A stretch of 64,000 nt of DNA from Microvirga sp. KLBC 81 (lineage in GTDB: Bacteria > Pseudomonadota > Alphaproteobacteria > Rhizobiales > Beijerinckiaceae). The notes below the pieces were generated by a model that was not told the DNA's origin, made no database searches, and saw only the letters and a list, made by a program, of their open reading frames with translations. Numbering within the stretch: position 1 is the stretch's first letter; every line of letters begins with the position of its first letter. Below, in pieces: positions 29,380-38,367 of the stretch. The position numbers were made by a program, and so were the translations under genes. The stretch covers positions 62,001 through 126,000 of the forward strand of contig NZ_QDAH01000004.1 in the NCBI RefSeq assembly GCF_003075415.1. Direction: 5' to 3'.

Positions 29380-30861
29380 TTGGCACGAGACGCAATCCGC
29401 TTCTGGCGGAACGGACAGCCCATTGAGGTTTCTGGCTTTCACCCGCGCACCACACTCCTGGACTACATAAGACTTCAGGAGCGCCGGGTCGGAACGAAGG
29501 AGGGCTGCGCCGAAGGCGATTGCGGTGCCTGTACGGTGGCTCTCGGCCGCGTCCGGGGCGGGCGCGTTCATTACGAGCCCATCAATGCCTGCATCCTCCT
29601 GCTGGGCCAAGTCGACGGGACAGAGGTCGTGACCGTCGAGGATCTGGCGAAAGGCGGAGAGTTGCATCCGGTCCAGTCCGCCATGGTGGCGCATCACGGC
29701 TCCCAATGCGGCTTCTGCACGCCCGGCATCGTGATGAGCCTGTTCACGCTCTATCAGGAGGCCGGGCGGCCTTTGGATCGTGAACGCATCAACGATGCCC
29801 TGGCAGGCAATCTCTGCCGCTGCACAGGTTACAGACCTATCGTCGATGCGGCCCTCGATGCCTGCACGAGCGCACCGCATGATGCATTCTCCCAGGCGAA
29901 CGCCACAACGGCGCGTAGTCTCGATGAACTCGCCGATGGCCAGGACGTCTTCATCGGCTCTGACACCAGCTTCTTCGCTGCCCCCGCGAGCGAAGCCTCT
30001 CTCGCAGCGCTCTATGCGCGGCATCCCGATGCCACGCTGGTCGCAGGCTGCACCGATGTCGGCCTTTGGATTACAAAAGGCATGGTCGAGCTGGAGAAGA
30101 TTATCTGGCTCGGGCGCGTCGCTGGCCTCGACTGGATTGAGGACGGCTCCGATGCGCTGACCATCGGCGCGACGGTCACGCATGCGCAGGCTTTCTCGAG
30201 CCTTGAATCGATCGATCCCGATCTCGGCGAGCTCATGCGCCGCTTCGGATCGGCCCAGGTACGTGCTTCGGGAACGGTCGGCGGCAATATCGCCAACGGC
30301 TCACCCATCGGCGATCTCGCGCCCGCGCTCATCGCGCTCGGCTCCACGCTGGAACTGCGCCAGGGCGAGAACACTCGCGTCATTCCCCTTCACAATTTCT
30401 TCATCGCCTATCGCAAGCAGGACCGCCTTCCCGGCGAGTTCGTGCGCAGGGTCACCGTGCCCAAGCTGACGGCGCATGAGGCATTTCGTGCCTACAAGGT
30501 GTCCAAGCGCTTCGACGAGGATATTTCCGCCGTCATGGGCGCTTTCAAGTTCACGCTCGATGGTCGCCGTATTGCAGAGGCACGCATCGCCTTTGGCGGC
30601 ATGGCGGGCATTCCGAAGCGTGCCACGGAAACGGAAGCCGCGCTTGTTGGCGTTTCGCTCGATGACCCGTCCACCTGGGGCGAGGCAATGGCTGCCATCG
30701 CGCGAGATTATCAGCCTCTCGACGATCATCGCGCATCTGCCGCCTATCGCGCGACGGTGGCCCGCAATCTCGTGTCCAAGGCCTTGAGCGAAACGGCCTC
30801 GGGCGAAACCCGCGCCACGCGGATCATTGGCCAGCGCGAAGCGCTTGAAGCGGCGGAGTGA
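29380..30861 (+). CDS. xdhA: Xanthine dehydrogenase small subunit (2x[2Fe-2S], FAD)
   Basis: 493 residues, TTG start. Plant-type ferredoxin cluster with C43, C48 and C51 (GCAEGDCGACTV), second cluster with CGFCTPG and CRCTGYRP, then FAD domain with TLVAGCTDVG and GGNIANGSPIGD, and CO-dehydrogenase C-terminal flavoprotein domain. Passes electrons from the molybdenum site in XdhB to NAD. Five bases separate it from xdhB; xdhC and a guanine deaminase follow, forming a purine oxidation operon. Confidence 0.95.
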   Translation: MARDAIRFWRNGQPIEVSGFHPRTTLLDYIRLQERRVGTKEGCAEGDCGACTVALGRVRGGRVHYEPINACILLLGQVDGTEVVTVEDLAKGGELHPVQSAMVAHHGSQCGFCTPGIVMSLFTLYQEAGRPLDRERINDALAGNLCRCTGYRPIVDAALDACTSAPHDAFSQANATTARSLDELADGQDVFIGSDTSFFAAPASEASLAALYARHPDATLVAGCTDVGLWITKGMVELEKIIWLGRVAGLDWIEDGSDALTIGATVTHAQAFSSLESIDPDLGELMRRFGSAQVRASGTVGGNIANGSPIGDLAPALIALGSTLELRQGENTRVIPLHNFFIAYRKQDRLPGEFVRRVTVPKLTAHEAFRAYKVSKRFDEDISAVMGAFKFTLDGRRIAEARIAFGGMAGIPKRATETEAALVGVSLDDPSTWGEAMAAIARDYQPLDDHRASAAYRATVARNLVSKALSETASGETRATRIIGQREALEAAE

Positions 30862-30865
30862 GGCC

Positions 30866-33193
30866 ATGAACGCACCGACCAAACCCATCGATACCGAGAC
30901 GCTCCGCCACATCCGCAAGCCCCTGCCGCATGATTCCGGCCCCAAGCATGTGCAGGGCGTTGCGCAATACATCGACGACATCCGCGAGCCTGAGGGCACG
31001 CTCCATGTCGCCATCGGCCAGGCGCCGAAAGCGCGGGGGCGGCTGGTCTCGCTCGATGTCTCCGCCGTGCGTGATACGCTTGGCGTGATTGCTGTTCTCA
31101 CAGCCGCCGACATTCCCGGCAAGAACGATGTGTCGCCCGCTTTCGGCGACGATCCTCTGTTCGTCGACAGCGAAATCAGCTTTCTCGGACAGGCCGTCTT
31201 CGCTGTCGTTGCCACGAGCCGCGATATCGCTCGGCGCGCAGTGAAGAAGGCGGCGATGGAGATCGAGTCGGAGACGCCGAGCATCACCGTCGAGGACGCG
31301 CTGGAGCGTGGCGAGACCGTCCTGCCGGATTACGCCTATGGGCGCGGTGATGCGGATCAGGCTGTTGCGAGCGCGCCCCACCGGCTCAAAGGCCAGTTCC
31401 GGGTCGGCGGGCAGGAGCACTTCTATCTCGAAGGCCAAGTGGCCTTCGCGATTCCGGGCGAGGATGGCGATGTCCATGTCTATTCCTCGACGCAGCATCC
31501 CACGGAAGTGCAGCACGTGGTTGCCCGCGTGCTCGACATTCCCGACTCCTACGTGACCTGTGAGACCCGCCGCATGGGCGGTGGTTTCGGCGGCAAGGAG
31601 AGCCAGGCCACGCAATGGGCTGTGACGGTAGCATTGGCCGCACGCGTGACAGGGCGGCCTTGCAAGATCCGTCTCGATCGCGACGACGATTTCATCCTCA
31701 CCGGCAAGCGTCATGATTTCCGCTGCGACTGGCGCGTCGGCTTCGACGACGAGGGACGCATTCAGGGTTACGGCGTCGATCTGCTCGCACGCTGCGGCTA
31801 TTCGGCGGATCTCTCTGCCGGCGTGGTGGACCGCGCGATGTTCCATGCGGACAACGCCTATTGGATGCCTGCCGTCCACATCGCTTCGAAACGACTGAAG
31901 ACCAACACGGTGTCCAACACAGCCTTCCGCGGCTTCGGCGGTCCGCAGGGCATGCTCGCCATCGAGCATGTGATGGATCAGATCGCCTGGGCGACGGGCC
32001 GCGATCCGCTCGATGTGCGCTACGCCAATTTCTACCGGGGGGCTGATAACCTCACGCCTTACGGCATGGAGGTGGAGGAGACGGATACGCTCCACAATCT
32101 TGTGCGCACGCTCGAAGAGACCTCGCATTATCGCATGCGCCGCGAGGAGATTGCGGCTTTCAACGCCTCCTCGCCGATCATGAAGCGCGGGATCGCGCTG
32201 ACTCCCGTGAAGTTCGGCATCAGCTTTACGCTGACCCACATGAACCAGGCAGGCGCGCTGGTGCATGTGTATCAGGACGGCTCCGTGCATCTGAGCCACG
32301 GGGGCACGGAGATGGGGCAGGGGCTCTATATCAAGGTGGCGCAGGTTGTGGCCGAGGAATTCGGCATCGCCATGGAACGCGTGCGTATCACCGCGACGAC
32401 CACGGCGAAGGTACCCAACACCTCGCCGACGGCTGCTTCGTCCGGCTCCGACCTCAACGGCATGGCGGCGAAGATCGCGGCAGGCGCGATCAAGAAGCGC
32501 ATGATCGCCTATGCCGCCGAAGCTTATAGCGTGCCGGAAGACCAGATCGAGTTCCGCGACGACCGCGTGTTCATCGGCAACGAGAGCATCCCCTTCGATG
32601 AACTCGCGAAGAAATGCATTGTCGCCCGGGTCCAGCTCTCAGAAGCAGGTCACTACAAGACGCCGAAGATCACATGGGATCGCGCCAAGGGCACCGGCCG
32701 ACCCTTCTTCTACTTCGCCTATGGTGCAGCGTGCTCCGAAGTGATCGTCGATACGCTCACCGGCGAGAACCGTGTCCTGCGGACGGACATCCTCCACGAT
32801 GTGGGACGCTCCCTGAACCCGGCCATCGACGTGGGGCAGATCGAGGGCGGCTTCGTGCAGGGAATGGGCTGGCTCACCACCGAGGAGCTGGTGTTCAGCG
32901 AGGAGGGGCATCTGCTCACGCATGCGCCTTCCACCTACAAGATCCCCGTGGCGTCTGACGTGCCCGCCGATTTCCGCGTCGCACTTTATCCCAATTCCAA
33001 CCGGGAAGAGACGGTCTATCGCTCGAAGGCCGTGGGCGAACCGCCGCTCATGCTGGCGAACAGCGTGTTCTGCGCATTGGCCGATGCGATACACTCGCTC
33101 GATCCCTCGAAGCCTGTGCCGCTGAACGCGCCTGCGACGCCGGAGGCGATCCTGCGTGCCTGCGAGGCGCTACGGGGAAGGCCGATGGGGTGA
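30866..33193 (+). CDS. xdhB: Xanthine dehydrogenase molybdenum-binding subunit
   Basis: 775 residues from ATG at 30866. Aldehyde oxidase/xanthine dehydrogenase a/b hammerhead domain (about 20-130), then the molybdopterin-binding domains with GGGFGGKESQ, RDDDFILTGKRHDF (substrate region) and AFRGFGGPQGM. The catalytic glutamate lies in KAVGEPPLML near the C-terminus. Oxidises hypoxanthine and xanthine to urate. The stop overlaps the GTG start of xdhC. Confidence 0.96.
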   Translation: MNAPTKPIDTETLRHIRKPLPHDSGPKHVQGVAQYIDDIREPEGTLHVAIGQAPKARGRLVSLDVSAVRDTLGVIAVLTAADIPGKNDVSPAFGDDPLFVDSEISFLGQAVFAVVATSRDIARRAVKKAAMEIESETPSITVEDALERGETVLPDYAYGRGDADQAVASAPHRLKGQFRVGGQEHFYLEGQVAFAIPGEDGDVHVYSSTQHPTEVQHVVARVLDIPDSYVTCETRRMGGGFGGKESQATQWAVTVALAARVTGRPCKIRLDRDDDFILTGKRHDFRCDWRVGFDDEGRIQGYGVDLLARCGYSADLSAGVVDRAMFHADNAYWMPAVHIASKRLKTNTVSNTAFRGFGGPQGMLAIEHVMDQIAWATGRDPLDVRYANFYRGADNLTPYGMEVEETDTLHNLVRTLEETSHYRMRREEIAAFNASSPIMKRGIALTPVKFGISFTLTHMNQAGALVHVYQDGSVHLSHGGTEMGQGLYIKVAQVVAEEFGIAMERVRITATTTAKVPNTSPTAASSGSDLNGMAAKIAAGAIKKRMIAYAAEAYSVPEDQIEFRDDRVFIGNESIPFDELAKKCIVARVQLSEAGHYKTPKITWDRAKGTGRPFFYFAYGAACSEVIVDTLTGENRVLRTDILHDVGRSLNPAIDVGQIEGGFVQGMGWLTTEELVFSEEGHLLTHAPSTYKIPVASDVPADFRVALYPNSNREETVYRSKAVGEPPLMLANSVFCALADAIHSLDPSKPVPLNAPATPEAILRACEALRGRPMG

Positions 33194-34155
33194 GGGTCTG
33201 GCGACAGCTCACCGATTTCATCACGCGGCATGGGTCTGCGGCCTTAGTCACTGTGCATGAGGTGAAAGGCTCTGCGCCTCGGGAGAGGGATGCGCGCATG
33301 GTCGTGCGGTCCGATGGCGCTTTCCATGGCACCATCGGCGGCGGCCAGCTCGAGTTCCTCATGCTCGATATCGCGCGCGAGATGCTTGGCCAGGGGCGTG
33401 GCCCTGCACGCATCGTCGATCAGGCGTTGGGGCCAGATCTCGGCCAATGCTGCGGCGGGCGCGTGAAGATCCTCATCGAGACGTTCGACAGGCGCGACCT
33501 CGACGACATCACGCCTCTTGTCGAAGCGGAGGCCAAGGGTGGCCTCTTCGACGTCGAATGCCGCATGGAGGACGGTCGCGTGAGGCGCGAACTGGCATCG
33601 GAGGCGGATGTTGCTCCGGGCTGCGAATGGCGCGAGACCCATGGCGAGGATCGCACGCCCGTTCTTCTCTTCGGCGCAGGGCATGTGGGTCGCGCACTCG
33701 TTCTGGCGCTTGCGCCGCTTCCGTTCTCGGTCCGGTGGCTGGACAATCGGGAGGGAACCTTTCCTTCCCACATCCCGGCCAATGCGACGGCTGTCCACAT
33801 GCGTAGCCCCGAAGCTGAGATTGCGGAAGCAAGGCCGGACTCCCTCATTCTCGTCATGACCCACGATCATCCCCTCGACATGGCGATCGCGGCTGCGGCC
33901 CTGCGGCGCGGCTTTCCCTATGTCGGCCTCATCGGCAGCGCCACGAAGCGGGCACGGTTCGAGAAGCGTTTCCGGGAGCTTGGGCTGTCTCGGGAGCGGA
34001 TCGCCTCCCTGGTCTGCCCCATCGGGATTCCCGGCATCACGGACAAGGACCCGGCGGTGATCGCGGCGTCCGTGGTGGCCCAACTGCTCCAGGTGCGGGA
34101 GCGCCGGCAGCTTGACCGAAATCTCTCGCCACTCGCTGCCGCAGGCGGTACATAG
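33190..34155 (+). CDS. xdhC: XdhC molybdenum cofactor insertion factor
   Basis: 321 residues, GTG start overlapping the xdhB stop. XdhC/CoxI N-terminal domain (HEVKGSAPRERDARMVV, GTIGGGQLE, GQCCGGRVK with Cys pair) and a C-terminal Rossmann domain (LLFGAGHVGRALV, MTHDHPLDM, YVGLIGSATKRARF). XdhC binds sulfurated Moco and loads it into XdhB; it is not part of the final enzyme. Adjacent guaD starts five bases after. Confidence 0.95.
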   Translation: MRVWRQLTDFITRHGSAALVTVHEVKGSAPRERDARMVVRSDGAFHGTIGGGQLEFLMLDIAREMLGQGRGPARIVDQALGPDLGQCCGGRVKILIETFDRRDLDDITPLVEAEAKGGLFDVECRMEDGRVRRELASEADVAPGCEWRETHGEDRTPVLLFGAGHVGRALVLALAPLPFSVRWLDNREGTFPSHIPANATAVHMRSPEAEIAEARPDSLILVMTHDHPLDMAIAAAALRRGFPYVGLIGSATKRARFEKRFRELGLSRERIASLVCPIGIPGITDKDPAVIAASVVAQLLQVRERRQLDRNLSPLAAAGGT

Positions 34156-34160
34156 ACCCG

Positions 34161-34646
34161 ATGACCGATATGAACACACAAGACCAGCGCTATCTGAAGC
34201 GCGCCATCGATCTGTCTCGCGAGCACATGGAGGGCGGTGAGGGCGGCCCCTTCGGCGCCGTGATCGTGCGTGACGGCAAGGTCCTGGCCGAGGGCTGGAA
34301 TCAGGTGACCTCCGCCAACGATCCCACCGCCCATGCGGAGGTGACGGCGATCCGCCGCGCCTGCCAGGCGGTCGGCGACTTCTCGCTGGAGGGCGCGACG
34401 CTCTATACGAGCTGCGAGCCGTGCCCCATGTGCCTGGCTTCCGCCTATTGGGCGCGGGTGTCGCGCATCGTCTTCGCCAATACCCGGCAGGATGCGGCGG
34501 ATATCGGCTTTGATGACAGCCTGATCTATGATGAGATCCCTAAGCCCATCTCTGAGCGCATCATTCCCATGGATCATCTGCCGAGCCTGGAGGCCAAGGC
34601 CGTTTTCCAGGCCTGGGCGGACAAGCCGGACAAGGTCGAGTATTAA
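34161..34646 (+). CDS. guaD: Guanine deaminase (cytidine-deaminase fold)
   Basis: 161 residues. Zinc site of the CDA superfamily: H58 and E60 in HAEVTAIR, C88 and C91 in PCPMC. The N-terminal GGPFGAVIVRDG and C-terminal FDDSLIYDEIPKP are characteristic of Bacillus-type GuaD rather than tRNA adenosine deaminase TadA. Gives xanthine, the substrate of the XdhAB complex encoded just upstream, so the operon logic is coherent. Other nucleoside deaminases remain possible. Confidence 0.85.
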   Translation: MTDMNTQDQRYLKRAIDLSREHMEGGEGGPFGAVIVRDGKVLAEGWNQVTSANDPTAHAEVTAIRRACQAVGDFSLEGATLYTSCEPCPMCLASAYWARVSRIVFANTRQDAADIGFDDSLIYDEIPKPISERIIPMDHLPSLEAKAVFQAWADKPDKVEY

Positions 34647-34705
34647 CTTGGCCTAGTGCGCTTCCTATCTAACGCTGACCTAAGCATTCACCCTGAGACA
34701 AAGCC

Positions 34706-35341
34706 ATGCCCCGCGTCACCACCATCGTCCGCAAGCCCGCCGTGAAGGCCGACCGTGTCGTCGACACGGTGACCCTCGACCATGAGGGGAGAAACCGCCG
34801 GCAGGCGACGCTGAAGGGTGAGGGCGGCACCGAGATCCTGCTCGATCTCGACATGGAGACCACCATCAACGATGGCGATGCCCTGCGTCTGGAGGATGGC
34901 AGCCTCGTCCAGGTGAAGGCGAAGCCTGAAGGATTGCTGGAGGTGAAGGCGGAGAACCCTCTGCGCCTCATGCGTCTTGCCTGGCATCTCGGCTCGAACC
35001 ATGGCCTCGCCGAGATCACGAACGATGCTCTCTACATCGAGAACAATCCGGCCCTTGCGGAGCTTGCGCGCGGGCAGGGCTGCACGGTGACGCCCGTGGA
35101 GCGGCCGTTCAAGCCGGAGCGCAGCGCCCATGTCTGCGATCACGATCACCACAATCACGGCCACGGGCATCACCACCACGGTCATGACCACCATCATCAT
35201 GACCATGCCCACGGCCACGCGCATGAGCATCAAGACCATGAGCGTTCCCATGCTCATCACCACGATCATGGGCACCATCACGAACACGGTCATGGCTGCG
35301 GATGCGGCCACCATCACCAAGGCCACAAGCACGATCACTGA
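34706..35341 (+). CDS. ureE: UreE-like urease nickel metallochaperone with His-rich tail
   Basis: 211 residues. Residues 1-70 form the UreE N-terminal peptide-binding domain (R-RQATLKGEGGTEILLDL), residues 75-140 the metal-binding domain (LAWHLGSNHGLAEI with the conserved histidine). The last 70 residues contain 37 histidines, with a GCGCG cysteine pair, an unusually large nickel store. No urease structural or accessory gene is near; it follows the purine operon by 59 bases, which ends in urea in the ureide pathway. Function as UreE is well supported; its partner urease must lie elsewhere. Confidence 0.9.
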   Translation: MPRVTTIVRKPAVKADRVVDTVTLDHEGRNRRQATLKGEGGTEILLDLDMETTINDGDALRLEDGSLVQVKAKPEGLLEVKAENPLRLMRLAWHLGSNHGLAEITNDALYIENNPALAELARGQGCTVTPVERPFKPERSAHVCDHDHHNHGHGHHHHGHDHHHHDHAHGHAHEHQDHERSHAHHHDHGHHHEHGHGCGCGHHHQGHKHDH

Positions 35342-35366
35342 TCGCCTGAATTCCTAAAACCGTCCC

Positions 35367-35837
35367 ATGTCCAAGACGACCCGCGCCACGCAGGCCCTTC
35401 AACAGGCCGGCGTTTCTTTCACGGTTCACTCTTATGAGTATGACCCGAATGCGGAGCGCATTGGCCTGCAGGCTGCGGAGGCGATGGGGGCAGACCCCAA
35501 CAGCGTGCTGAAAACCCTGATGGTGCTGGTCGATGGGAAGCCCGCTTGCGTCGTCGTTCCCTCGGACAAGGAGGTGAACCTGAAGAAGCTCGCCTCGGCT
35601 CTTGGTGGCAAGGCGGCACAGATGATGAAGCCTGCGGATGCGGAGCGCGTTACCGGCTATCACGTGGGCGGCATCAGTCCCTTCGGTCAGAAGAAGCGCG
35701 TGCCGACGCTCATCGAGCAGTCTGCTTTCGCTCACGATCAGGTCTTCATGAACGGAGGCCAGCGCGGCCTGCAGGTGAAGTTGAAGCCAAGCAATGCCGC
35801 CTCGGCGCTGAAAGCCAAGGTCGCCGAACTGATCTGA
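35367..35837 (+). CDS. ybaK: YbaK/EbsC-type Cys-tRNA(Pro) deacylase
   Basis: 156 residues. YbaK signatures: FTVHSYEYDPNAERIG, GADPNSVLKTLMV with the catalytic Lys, VVPSDKEVNLKKLA, and GYHVGGISPFGQKKRVPT. YbaK hydrolyses cysteine mischarged onto tRNA-Pro. Starts 25 bases after ureE in the same direction, perhaps cotranscribed. It marks the left edge of the variable segment that follows. Confidence 0.93.
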   Translation: MSKTTRATQALQQAGVSFTVHSYEYDPNAERIGLQAAEAMGADPNSVLKTLMVLVDGKPACVVVPSDKEVNLKKLASALGGKAAQMMKPADAERVTGYHVGGISPFGQKKRVPTLIEQSAFAHDQVFMNGGQRGLQVKLKPSNAASALKAKVAELI

Positions 35838-35891
35838 TTGTCAGGAGGGCTCGGAGGGAGCGCCTGGCATCCCTCCGCTGAAAAAGGCGTG

Positions 35892-36206
35892 TTACTGGCT
35901 CTTCGTGGTCGAAGAGGTCGAGCCGGTGGTGTCCGTCGGCAGCTTTTTCTTCTGGCCGGGAGCGTAATCAGAGGCGCCATGGCCGGTGGAACCAGTCGTG
36001 TCAGATTTCATCTGCCCGGGGGCGTAGCCCGAAGCGCCGGGGCTGGTCGTCGAACCAGTCGTACCGGACTTCATCTGCTGGCCCGGGGCGTACTGGGACG
36101 CGCTATTGGAATTGGTATTTCCGCTAGAAGTCTGCGCATAGGTGGCCACAGGAAGCGCCATCATCATGGCGGCGGCACAAGTAATACCAAGCATTTTCTT
36201 CATCAT
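35892..36206 (-). CDS. Small secreted protein with YAPGQ repeats
   Basis: 104 residues from ATG at 36206; AAGGAG sits 6-11 bases upstream (complement of 36212-36217). Signal peptide cut after TYA near residue 24. The mature part is Ser/Thr/Gly-rich and has three repeats of the form A-S-x-YAPGQ followed by K-S-x-TTGST. Proteins with SxYAPGQ/H repeats occur widely in Rhizobiales without known function (recalled). Likely disordered, periplasmic or secreted. A 280-base AT-rich upstream region probably holds its promoter. Confidence 0.75.
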   Translation of the reverse strand: MMKKMLGITCAAAMMMALPVATYAQTSSGNTNSNSASQYAPGQQMKSGTTGSTTSPGASGYAPGQMKSDTTGSTGHGASDYAPGQKKKLPTDTTGSTSSTTKSQ

Positions 36207-36489
36207 TACGCTCCTTACGGGATGCGGTTCTTGGACTGGAAGAACGTATGCTGGCGCGGAGCGTTCCAAGCGTCGCTTAAAATGAATTTATATAGTTTTA
36301 TGCTGAGATTCGATTGTAGTACTAGATGAATATCCCATGAATGGTGTTTGCCGCGTGACACCGATGGCCGCTTATTTTCCTTGTGATTGTCGTCCCCCAC
36401 CTTGGAAAAGGCCGCCTGACCTGATCCCAGCCGCGCTGAGGAGACGACGCAGAAGTTCTTCACTGTTGCCCCCATCATGGCTCGGGGCG

Positions 36490-36930
36490 TTAAGCTTGGG
36501 CCGGCACGGCTCCTGGCACAGGCGCCCACCACATTCCATCATCCGCCAGCGGCGCCGCGGCACAGTTGGCGCCCGAAGCTGGCGTGACCGGCGGCTGAAC
36601 ACCTGTCTTGGACTGGGAGGTCAAGCGCCCGGGAGCGGCCAGTCCAAGCTCCAAGGCCCAGCCCCGCACAAACGGCACCGGGAGAACCAAACGGTGAGCG
36701 GCCATGACAACGCCCTGCGCGGCAATCAAGACCCTCAGGTCGGCTTCAAGCCGCCAATAATCGAAGGGGAGGCGGCCGTCACGCGACGCCCAGCCATACA
36801 GCCGGCCATCCTCATAGCTCAGTTCGGCTGCTTGGACCGGGGAAAACACGGTTTGGGCCGTTTGGAAGGAGGTGGCACAGCGGATCTCGGGCGCGGCGGT
36901 GCCGGCAGGAAAAGGAATCACGTTGGTCAT
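36490..36930 (-). CDS. Hypothetical protein (MTNVIPFP start)
   Basis: 146 residues from ATG at 36930. N-terminus MTNVIPFPAG resembles that of several small uncharacterised rhizobial proteins. Mid-region is Trp/Tyr-containing and looks folded (LYGWASRDGRLPFDYW, then a hydrophobic helix LRVLIAAQGVVMAAHR), the C-terminal third is Pro/Ala-rich. No motif recognised, no membrane signal. A longer frame to 37077 exists. Isolated, between AT-rich spacers. Codon use is ordinary for the region, supporting coding. Confidence 0.5.
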   Translation of the reverse strand: MTNVIPFPAGTAAPEIRCATSFQTAQTVFSPVQAAELSYEDGRLYGWASRDGRLPFDYWRLEADLRVLIAAQGVVMAAHRLVLPVPFVRGWALELGLAAPGRLTSQSKTGVQPPVTPASGANCAAAPLADDGMWWAPVPGAVPAQA

Positions 36931-37472
36931 GGGAAGCCCCGAACACCTGTCTCGCAGCAGGCTTTGCGGCGCCTTACAACCCGACTGGGCCTGATCCGCA
37001 AGGGACCAATGGACGCGCCTCACTCGCAGGATGCCCCCAATGCGAGCAAGGAAAACCGCTATCGGGTAGCGATTCAAAATTCGAAAATCTTATCTCCTGG
37101 GCAACTCACCAAGCTGCTCAGATCGTCGCGTCCGGTCAAAGCTTCGCAGGGCGCCTATGGCGCATCGTGCTTAAAAAGTGGACCCGGTTTTCCGCATCCG
37201 ACGATGCGCTGCTTGAGAACGGGAGCATAGGATGAATCCCAAAAGTGCAATCTACTTTTGGGTCCGATGCTCCGGAACCCCGCACAAACATCAATCCCGC
37301 CGCCCCAGATGTTCGTTTCTCAGAACGGAGGGGAGGGTGGAGGAGAAGGCATCAAAGTTCAGCCAAGTCAATCAGTTGAGCTCTCTGTTTGGGCCGGGGA
37401 ACCATCATATTGACAAATCGTTCTTTATATCGACATGTATGTTTTGTTTAATGAACTCCTGAGCGTGGGGCC
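36931..37472. other. Gene-poor spacer
   Basis: No convincing gene on either strand. It holds one copy of the paired palindromic repeat (37160-37272) and, after it, a clearly AT-rich stretch (about 37400-37455) suited to a promoter for the small gene at 37473. A 76-codon open frame at 37232-37462 begins inside the palindrome and has no ribosome site or recognisable protein features. Confidence 0.5.
37160..37272. repeat. Paired palindromic repeat, copy A
   Basis: Two adjacent palindromes. The first runs 37160-37209 with ends GCGCATCG/CGATGCGC and centre AAAAAGTGGACCCGGTTTT. The second runs 37223-37272 with ends GAGCAT/ATGCTC and centre CCCAAAAGTGCAATC-ACTTTTGGG. Copies B (40274-40380) and C (45032-45104, decayed) share the layout. 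Likely a small non-autonomous mobile or REP-type element. Confidence 0.8.
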
Positions 37473-37637
37473 ATGGCTGCAGCGGCAAAGATTGTTGACC
37501 TTAATGAGTTTCGACGCCGGCATCAGAAGACGATGAGCCCGGCAGCGCCCGAGCTTGGCGTTGTACGGATGCCGTGGGTTGCGGTATGGTTCTTTGCGCC
37601 CGTCTGGGTGGGGACTGTTTGGCCGATGCATCGCTAA
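37473..37637 (+). CDS. Small protein upstream of the XRE regulator
   Basis: 54 residues: MAAAAKIVDLNEFRRRHQK, a linker, then a hydrophobic Trp-rich C-terminus (MPWVAVWFFAPVWVGTVWP) that could be one membrane helix. GGGG lies 4 bases upstream of the ATG. The KIVDLNEFRRR start looks like many short rhizobial proteins. It ends 14 bases before the regulator gene in the same direction, so an operon is plausible. No function known. Confidence 0.5.
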   Translation: MAAAAKIVDLNEFRRRHQKTMSPAAPELGVVRMPWVAVWFFAPVWVGTVWPMHR

Positions 37638-37651
37638 GATGAGGTGCCGTC

Positions 37652-38287
37652 GTGGGAGATGGGGCAAAGGATCATCTCGGCGGCGGCGTCCATCAGGCCG
37701 AGGGCGATCTGGAGAATGAGGCCCACGAGCTTGCCGAGATCGTCAGCAGTAACTTAAAACGACTGCGCCGGTCGCGGGGGCACTCCCTTGAGCGTCTTGC
37801 GAATCTGGCCGGCGTGAGCCGTGCCATGCTGAGCCAGATTGAGCTGGGACGAAGCGTTCCGACCATTTCTTTGTTGTGGAAGGTGGCACGGGCGCTCGAT
37901 GTCCCGTTTTCGGCGCTGACGAGCCCGGGCACTGGCAGCGGCACGGTCGTGATGCGCTCCAAGAATGCCAAGATCCTCGCCTCGGCGGATGGGAGATTCA
38001 CCTCACGGGCACTGTTTCCTTTTGAAACGGAGCGGCGCGTCGAGTTCTACAAATTGACCCTTGCCGCGCAATCGCAGGAAAACGCGGTCGCTCACGCCGC
38101 GGGTACGCTTGAGAATCTTACCGTCGTAGTTGGCGACGTGGAAATTGAGGTCAACGGTACCGTTTACAGCCTCCATGCGGACGACGCGATCGTCTTTCAG
38201 GCTGACGTCCCACATATTTACCGCAATCCCGGACCCGTGACGGCAATCATGTATCTGGTGATGTCATATGTCGAGACCGTCGGATAG
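37652..38287 (+). CDS. XRE-family regulator with C-terminal cupin
   Basis: 211 residues, GTG start. Residues about 30-85 form an HTH_3/XRE domain (SNLKRLRRSRGHSLERLA, GVSRAMLSQIELGRSVPTI). Residues about 120-205 form a cupin_2 barrel (LENLTVVVGDVEIEVNG, DAIVFQADVPHIYRNPG with a metal-type His). This PuuR/SutR-like class senses small organic acids or amino-acid derivatives through the cupin. Target unknown; convergent with the Met-rich gene 80 bases downstream. Confidence 0.88.
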   Translation: MGDGAKDHLGGGVHQAEGDLENEAHELAEIVSSNLKRLRRSRGHSLERLANLAGVSRAMLSQIELGRSVPTISLLWKVARALDVPFSALTSPGTGSGTVVMRSKNAKILASADGRFTSRALFPFETERRVEFYKLTLAAQSQENAVAHAAGTLENLTVVVGDVEIEVNGTVYSLHADDAIVFQADVPHIYRNPGPVTAIMYLVMSYVETVG

Positions 38288-38367
38288 CTCGATCCGCACG
38301 GGGTCCGTTCCGAGCAGTCCGTGCCGCATCGGCGAGACATGGCACTGCCCACGGAAGGAATGCGTGC

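Noticed and set aside
37232..37462. 76-codon plus-strand frame
   Set aside because: Starts inside a palindromic repeat, mixed composition, no ribosome site and no protein features.
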